From: JBOHPP01 sp050731755
Lineage (GTDB): Bacteria > Methylomirabilota > Methylomirabilia > Rokubacteriales > CSP1-6
Length of the DNA stretch: 15,525 bases
Assembly: GCA_050731755.1 (NCBI GenBank)
Contig: JBOHPP010000069.1
Coordinates: 1 to 15,525 of the forward strand
Direction: 5' to 3'
Below, one piece after another: positions 12,551 through 15,525 of this stretch. A program made the translations under genes and the position numbers. The notes beneath the pieces were generated by a model. It had not been told where the DNA came from and did not search any database. It was given only the letters and a program-made list of their open reading frames with translations. Position 1 is the first letter of the stretch. Each line of letters begins with the position of its first letter.

Positions 12551-13729
12551 ATGAAGATCGCCCGAGTCGAGTCGCTGCACGCGGATGCCGGCCAGCGGAA
12601 CTTCGACTTCCTCAAGATCACCACCGACGACGGGTTGGTCGGCTGGAGCGAATACAACGAGTCCTTTGGAGGCCTCGGCGTCAGCACCGTGATCGACCGG
12701 CTGGCGCCCACCATCATCGGCAAAGACCCGCGGGCCTACGAGGCGCTGGTGACGCTGATGTACGCGGTCCGCCGTCAGTCCGCCGGCGGCGTCGTCCAGC
12801 AGGCCATCGGGGCCATCGAGAATGCCCTGCTCGACCTCAAAGCCCGGGCCCTCGGCGTGCCCGTCTACGAGCTGCTGGGCGGGCCCATGCGCGATCGTAT
12901 CCGGCTGTACTGGTCGCATTGCGGTACGTACCGGCTGCAGTGGTCGACCGAGATGCAGATCCCGCCCCTCCGCACGCTGGACGACGTCGTGAAGCTGGGC
13001 AAGGAGGTGGTAGCCCGCGGCTACACCGCGCTCAAGACCAACGTGTTCATCCTGGGGGCCGATCCCTATCTGCACTCGCCGGGCTTCGCCCGCCGCGGCC
13101 CCGGATTTCCGGAGCTGAATGCCGAGCGCTCCGTGCTCAAGGCGCTGCGGGACCAGCTCGCCGCTTTCCGCGAGGGCACCGGACCGGACATGGACATCCT
13201 GGTGGACCTCAACTTCAACTTCAAGACGGAGGGCTTCCTCAAGGTCGCTCGCGCGCTGGAGCCCTTCGACGTCTTCTGGGTGGAGATCGACACCCGCGAT
13301 CCCCGGGCCCTGCACTACATCCGTTCGCGCGCGAGCATCCCGGTGGCCTCCGGTGAGTGCCTTTTCGGACGGCGCGACTACCGGCCCTACCTGGAGCAGC
13401 AGTCGGTGGACGTCGCCATCATCGACACGCCGTGGAACGGCGTCGCCGAGTCCGTGAAGATCGCCGCCATGGCCGACGCGTGCGAAGTCAACGTGGCGCC
13501 CCACAACTTCTACGGCCACCTGGCCACGCTGATGAGCGCGCACTTTGCCGCCGTGGTGCCCAACCTCCGAATCATGGAGATCGACTCCGATACCGTTGCC
13601 TGGTACGACGACCTGGTCACGGAGAAGCCCCAGATCAAGGACGGCTACCTCACGCTCCCGACCGGTCCGGGCTGGGGCACCGAAGTGAACGAGAAAGCGG
13701 TGCACGCCCACCCGCCGCGCCGGCGGTGA
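12551..13729 (+). CDS. Mandelate racemase/muconate lactonizing-type enzyme (enolase superfamily)
   Basis: 392-residue enolase-superfamily enzyme that would abstract a proton alpha to a carboxylate (sugar-acid dehydratase, racemase or lactonizing enzyme). The N-terminal capping domain covers about 1-120 and includes AIGAIENALLDLKARALGVPVYELLGG. In the barrel I see Lys162 (ALKTN), metal ligands Asp219 (VDLNFN), Glu245 (FWVEID) and Glu269 (ASGECLFGRRD), and His318 (APHNFYGH) as catalytic-base candidate. KTN replaces the KxK of classical mandelate racemase, so substrate class is uncertain and dehydratase activity is as likely as racemisation. AAGGAGG (12539-12545) precedes the ATG at 5-base spacing. 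The gene is divergent from the trio and appears monocistronic. Confidence 0.9.
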   Translation: MKIARVESLHADAGQRNFDFLKITTDDGLVGWSEYNESFGGLGVSTVIDRLAPTIIGKDPRAYEALVTLMYAVRRQSAGGVVQQAIGAIENALLDLKARALGVPVYELLGGPMRDRIRLYWSHCGTYRLQWSTEMQIPPLRTLDDVVKLGKEVVARGYTALKTNVFILGADPYLHSPGFARRGPGFPELNAERSVLKALRDQLAAFREGTGPDMDILVDLNFNFKTEGFLKVARALEPFDVFWVEIDTRDPRALHYIRSRASIPVASGECLFGRRDYRPYLEQQSVDVAIIDTPWNGVAESVKIAAMADACEVNVAPHNFYGHLATLMSAHFAAVVPNLRIMEIDSDTVAWYDDLVTEKPQIKDGYLTLPTGPGWGTEVNEKAVHAHPPRRR

Positions 13730-13737
13730 GTCGGCGC

Positions 13738-13766
13738 TTGCCGCGTTCGGACGAGAACACTATGAT
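13738..13766 (+). promoter_or_regulatory. Sigma-70-like promoter of the antitoxin/Doc operon
   Basis: TTGCCG (13738-13743) and TATGAT (13761-13766) are exactly 17 bases apart, matching consensus at four and five of six positions. Transcription would start near 13773, and GGAG (13775-13778) precedes the antitoxin ATG by 5 bases. It lies in the 54-bp gap after the enolase-superfamily gene. This is the best-formed promoter in the window after that of the ArsR operon. Confidence 0.6.
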
Positions 13767-13783
13767 GTCCGGACGGAGCGCCC

Positions 13784-14014
13784 ATGGTGAAGAGACCCAC
13801 CAAGACCGGCAACAGCCTGGCGTTGGTTCTGGACCGCCGGCTTCTCGAGCTGGCGCCAATCGACGCCAGGACCCGGCTCGAGGTCTCCACCGACGGTGAG
13901 GTGATTGTCGTCGCCCCGGTGCGGTCGCGGCGCCGCACCGCGAGATTCAAATCGGTCGTGGAGAAAGCGCACCGAGAGTATGGCGGGGTGTTCAAGCGCC
14001 TCGCTGATGCGTGA
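13784..14014 (+). CDS. AbrB/MazE-type antitoxin, partner of a Doc toxin
   Basis: 76-residue protein with an N-terminal swapped-hairpin AbrB/MazE DNA-binding domain: TKTGNSLALVLDRRLLELA at 6-24, then ARTRLEVSTDGEVIVVAP. The C-terminal part (RFKSVVEKAHREYGGVFKRLADA) looks like the helical peptide that neutralises a Doc toxin. It would bind its own promoter and the toxin. A 4-bp GTGA overlap leads into the doc gene. Because that gene is broken, this antitoxin is probably an orphan. The frame is intact and the promoter and Shine-Dalgarno are good, so it is likely still made. Confidence 0.83.
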   Translation: MVKRPTKTGNSLALVLDRRLLELAPIDARTRLEVSTDGEVIVVAPVRSRRRTARFKSVVEKAHREYGGVFKRLADA

Positions 14015-14314
14015 AGATCAGCCTCCTCACGCTGGATGAGGTTCTGGCGATCCATGCCGATCAGATCCTGCGTTACGGCGGCCGGGCTGGCCTCCGGGAC
14101 GTATCTGTTCCATCTCGTGCGTGACCATCCCTTCGCGGATGGCAACAAGCGGACCGGGCTCATGGCGATGCTGACATTTCTCGGGCTGAACGGGCTTCGG
14201 CTTCGCGCCGACGCCGACGAGCTCACCGGCGTGGTGGTGGGTGTCGCGGCCGGCAAAATTACCAAGGCCGAGATCGCGGTCTTCTTGAAGAGCCGTACCC
14301 GCCGCCGTGGCTGA
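14011..14314 (+). pseudogene. doc: Doc (death-on-curing, Fic-fold) toxin gene with internal deletion and frameshift
   Basis: From the GTG at 14011 the first frame reads VKISLLTLDEVLAIHADQIL, then RYGGRAGLRD, the standard Doc N-terminus, and stops after seven more out-of-family residues. The second frame takes up TYLFHLVRDHPFADGNKRTG and continues to the stop at 14314, with the Fic/Doc motif HPFADGNKR intact. The expected stretch between GLRD and YLFHLVR, about 30 residues (LLESA...FEMAAA region), is missing, and the join near 14095-14102 is out of frame. Intact Doc of about 125 residues phosphorylates elongation factor EF-Tu. The 279-base frame from ATG 14036 lacks a family-like start and a Shine-Dalgarno, so I do not call it a gene. 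Confidence 0.85.
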
Positions 14315-14987
14315 TCTGCTCGAGACCGCGGAAGTTCAGACCGGACGCGCGCCGCGGGCCAGCGTGATCTGGATGCACGGCCTCGGCGCCGACGGGCACG
14401 ACTTCGAGCCCATCGTGCCCGAGTTGGACCTACCGGCGGGGCTCGCCGTGCGCTTCGTCTTCCCCCACGCGCCCCGGCGCCCGGTGACCATCAACGGCGG
14501 GATGGTCATGCGGGCCTGGTACGACGTGCGCCCCGACGGCGGCGAGCGCCGCGAGGACGCCGAGGGCGTGCGCGAGTCCGCCAAGCGGATCGAGGGCCTG
14601 ATCGCGCAGGAAGCGGCTCGGGGCATTCCGGCCGGGCGGATCGTGCTGGCCGGCTTCTCGCAAGGCGGGGCCATGGCGCTGCACACCGGGCTGCGCCATC
14701 CTGCGCGGCTGGCCGGGATCATGGCGCTCTCGTGCTTCCTGCCGTTGGCCGACACCGTGGCCGGCGAGGCGAGCCCGGCCAATCGTGACGTGCCCATCTT
14801 CATGGCCCACGGAACGCACGACGCGATGATTCCGCTGGCGCGCGGCCGGCGCGGGCGCGACGTGCTGCGCGACCTCGGCTATCGCATCGCCTGGCACGAG
14901 TACCCGATGGCCCACGCTGTGTCCGCCGAAGAGGTCACCGACATCGCCCGCTGGCTGGGCGAGGTTCTCGACAAGGAGCGCCCATGA
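14307..14987 (+). CDS. Alpha/beta hydrolase, carboxylesterase/phospholipase family
   Basis: 226-residue serine hydrolase of the short carboxylesterase (EstB/acyl-protein thioesterase-like) family. It opens ASVIWMHGLGADGHDF (oxyanion-hole HGLG), then VRFVFPHAPRRPVTINGG and MRAWYDV. The nucleophile elbow is GFSQGG with Ser118, and the triad is completed by Asp172 (HGTHDAMIP) and His203 (PMAHAVSAEE). No signal peptide, so cytosolic. I use GTG 14307, which overlaps the doc remnant by 8 bp; no Shine-Dalgarno is visible, so it may rely on read-through translation. If the doc frame is truly broken, coupling from the second doc frame could be affected. It overlaps the next gene by 4 bp. Confidence 0.9.
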   Translation: MADLLETAEVQTGRAPRASVIWMHGLGADGHDFEPIVPELDLPAGLAVRFVFPHAPRRPVTINGGMVMRAWYDVRPDGGERREDAEGVRESAKRIEGLIAQEAARGIPAGRIVLAGFSQGGAMALHTGLRHPARLAGIMALSCFLPLADTVAGEASPANRDVPIFMAHGTHDAMIPLARGRRGRDVLRDLGYRIAWHEYPMAHAVSAEEVTDIARWLGEVLDKERP

Positions 14988-15525
14988 CGCCACCCGTTGA
15001 TCCCAACGACGTTCTGATGACCGGCGAGAACTCCTTCATCCGCTTGAGCCACGACGGCGGCAAGAGCCAGTCCGACCGCCTCAGCCACTGGCGGGTGCTC
15101 TGGTGTCCGGCCGGCGCCGGCCACGCGCTGTTCATGCAGAGCCCGCTCGCGGACGGCCAGGTGCGCGTGTACAGCGACAACGCCGCGGTGGCCCGGTGGC
15201 TGCAGCGCACGATCGAGACGCTGTTGTTCCCGGCCTTCGCCGACGAGCGGCTGCCCGTCATCGGCGCCGAGTTCAGCCGGGCCGGCGACCCGCGCTCGAC
15301 GGCTGCGGAGACGGTGATTTCGGGCACCGACCGGATCCGCCTGACCTGGTACGACTGTCTGGAGCCGTTCGTGCTGACCATGCCGCCGGGCTTCAACAAC
15401 CGCCCCATCGGCGTGTTCAGCACCTTCTTTCCGGCCCGGTCGGCCCAGGTGGAGATGAATGGTCGCTTCGCCACCGGCCAGCCATGGCCGGAGATGCGCG
15501 GCGACCGCCAGGGCTCCAGCGCCTG
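14984..15525 (+). CDS. Uncharacterised protein, N-terminal part (runs off the right edge)
   Basis: Open frame of 180 codons without a stop before the window ends. The ATG lies in a 4-bp ATGA overlap with the hydrolase gene and follows AAGGAG (14973-14978) at 5-base spacing, so the start is well supported. I do not recognise the family. The protein begins MTPPVDPNDVLMTGENSFIR and has HWRVLWCPAGAGHALFMQSP and TWYDCLEPFVLTMPPGFNN further on. It is rich in aromatic residues and beta-prone segments, with no signal peptide or membrane helix. Coupling to the esterase hints at a shared pathway. Confidence 0.7.
   Translation, partial: MTPPVDPNDVLMTGENSFIRLSHDGGKSQSDRLSHWRVLWCPAGAGHALFMQSPLADGQVRVYSDNAAVARWLQRTIETLLFPAFADERLPVIGAEFSRAGDPRSTAAETVISGTDRIRLTWYDCLEPFVLTMPPGFNNRPIGVFSTFFPARSAQVEMNGRFATGQPWPEMRGDRQGSSA

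Noticed and set aside
12506..13711. Minus-strand upstream extension of the phosphomutase frame across the enolase-superfamily gene.
   Set aside because: It is antisense to a well-recognised gene, shows no domain, and the family-length protein begins at the GTG at 12505.
13712..13726. CCGCCG-CGC-CGGCGG hairpin at the end of the enolase-superfamily gene as a terminator.
   Set aside because: It lies within the last codons, has a 3-base loop and no T tract, and codes for the PPRRR tail.
14036..14314. ATG-started frame containing HPFADGNKR as a separate small Fic protein.
   Set aside because: Its first roughly 20 residues are the doc N-terminus read out of frame and it has no Shine-Dalgarno. It is better explained as the second half of a broken doc gene.
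1..15525. CRISPR arrays, tRNA or rRNA genes, insertion sequences, riboswitches.
   Set aside because: No regularly spaced repeats, cloverleaf or rRNA-like stretches, transposase frames or riboswitch-like leaders were seen on either strand.

Overview
The window is about 15.5 kb of very GC-rich bacterial DNA. Genes are tightly packed, most neighbours overlap by 4 to 8 bp in ATGA or GTGA junctions, and purine-rich Shine-Dalgarno sites are visible. No rRNA, tRNA, CRISPR array or insertion sequence is apparent, and the longest gap without an intact gene is 118 bp. The mix of an amidase/nitrile hydratase cluster, TauD-type dioxygenase, MBL hydrolase, enolase-superfamily enzyme and sugar-type ABC transporter resembles uncultured soil lineages such as Rokubacteria (Methylomirabilota). 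That placement is a gestalt inference, not shown by a marker gene.

Region 1 (1-6267). A carboxymuconolactone decarboxylase-like gene runs off the left edge on the minus strand. Divergent from it is a seven-gene plus-strand run: amidase, cobalt-type nitrile hydratase alpha and beta, nitrile hydratase accessory protein, ketopantoate-reductase-like enzyme, MBL-fold hydrolase and TauD/TfdA-type dioxygenase. The first four form a complete nitrile to amide to acid plus ammonia route. The last three probably act on the carbon skeleton, but their substrate cannot be read from sequence.

Region 2 (6228-9426). A minus-strand ABC importer operon (Tat-type binding protein and two permeases, no ATPase in the window) is flanked by a direct repeat. 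The repeat encodes the same C-terminal peptide, GALRGGIAQPA, as the dioxygenase. The copy upstream of the binding-protein gene looks like the 3' remnant of a second dioxygenase gene, so the ABC cassette appears to sit between two dioxygenase ends.

Region 3 (9432-10655). A minus-strand ArsR-type regulator, a broken SRPBCC/AHSA1 gene and a VOC protein form a coupled operon. Its AT-rich promoter carries an exact 8+8 bp inverted repeat, probably an autoregulatory operator, with a start codon almost at the predicted transcription start.

Region 4 (10663-12541). A coupled minus-strand trio encodes a histidine-phosphatase-type phosphomutase, a DUF3090 protein with a C-terminal Cys/His cluster and a PI3/4-kinase-like SCO1664-family protein. 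This matches, in the same order, the uncharacterised three-gene system known from Actinobacteria next to mycothiol genes. It is the best candidate here for an undescribed system.

Region 5 (12551-15525). A mandelate racemase/muconate lactonizing-type enzyme is followed by a promoter, an AbrB/MazE-type antitoxin and a Doc toxin gene destroyed by an internal deletion plus frameshift. An alpha/beta hydrolase (carboxylesterase) and an unrecognised ORF that runs off the right edge complete the window.
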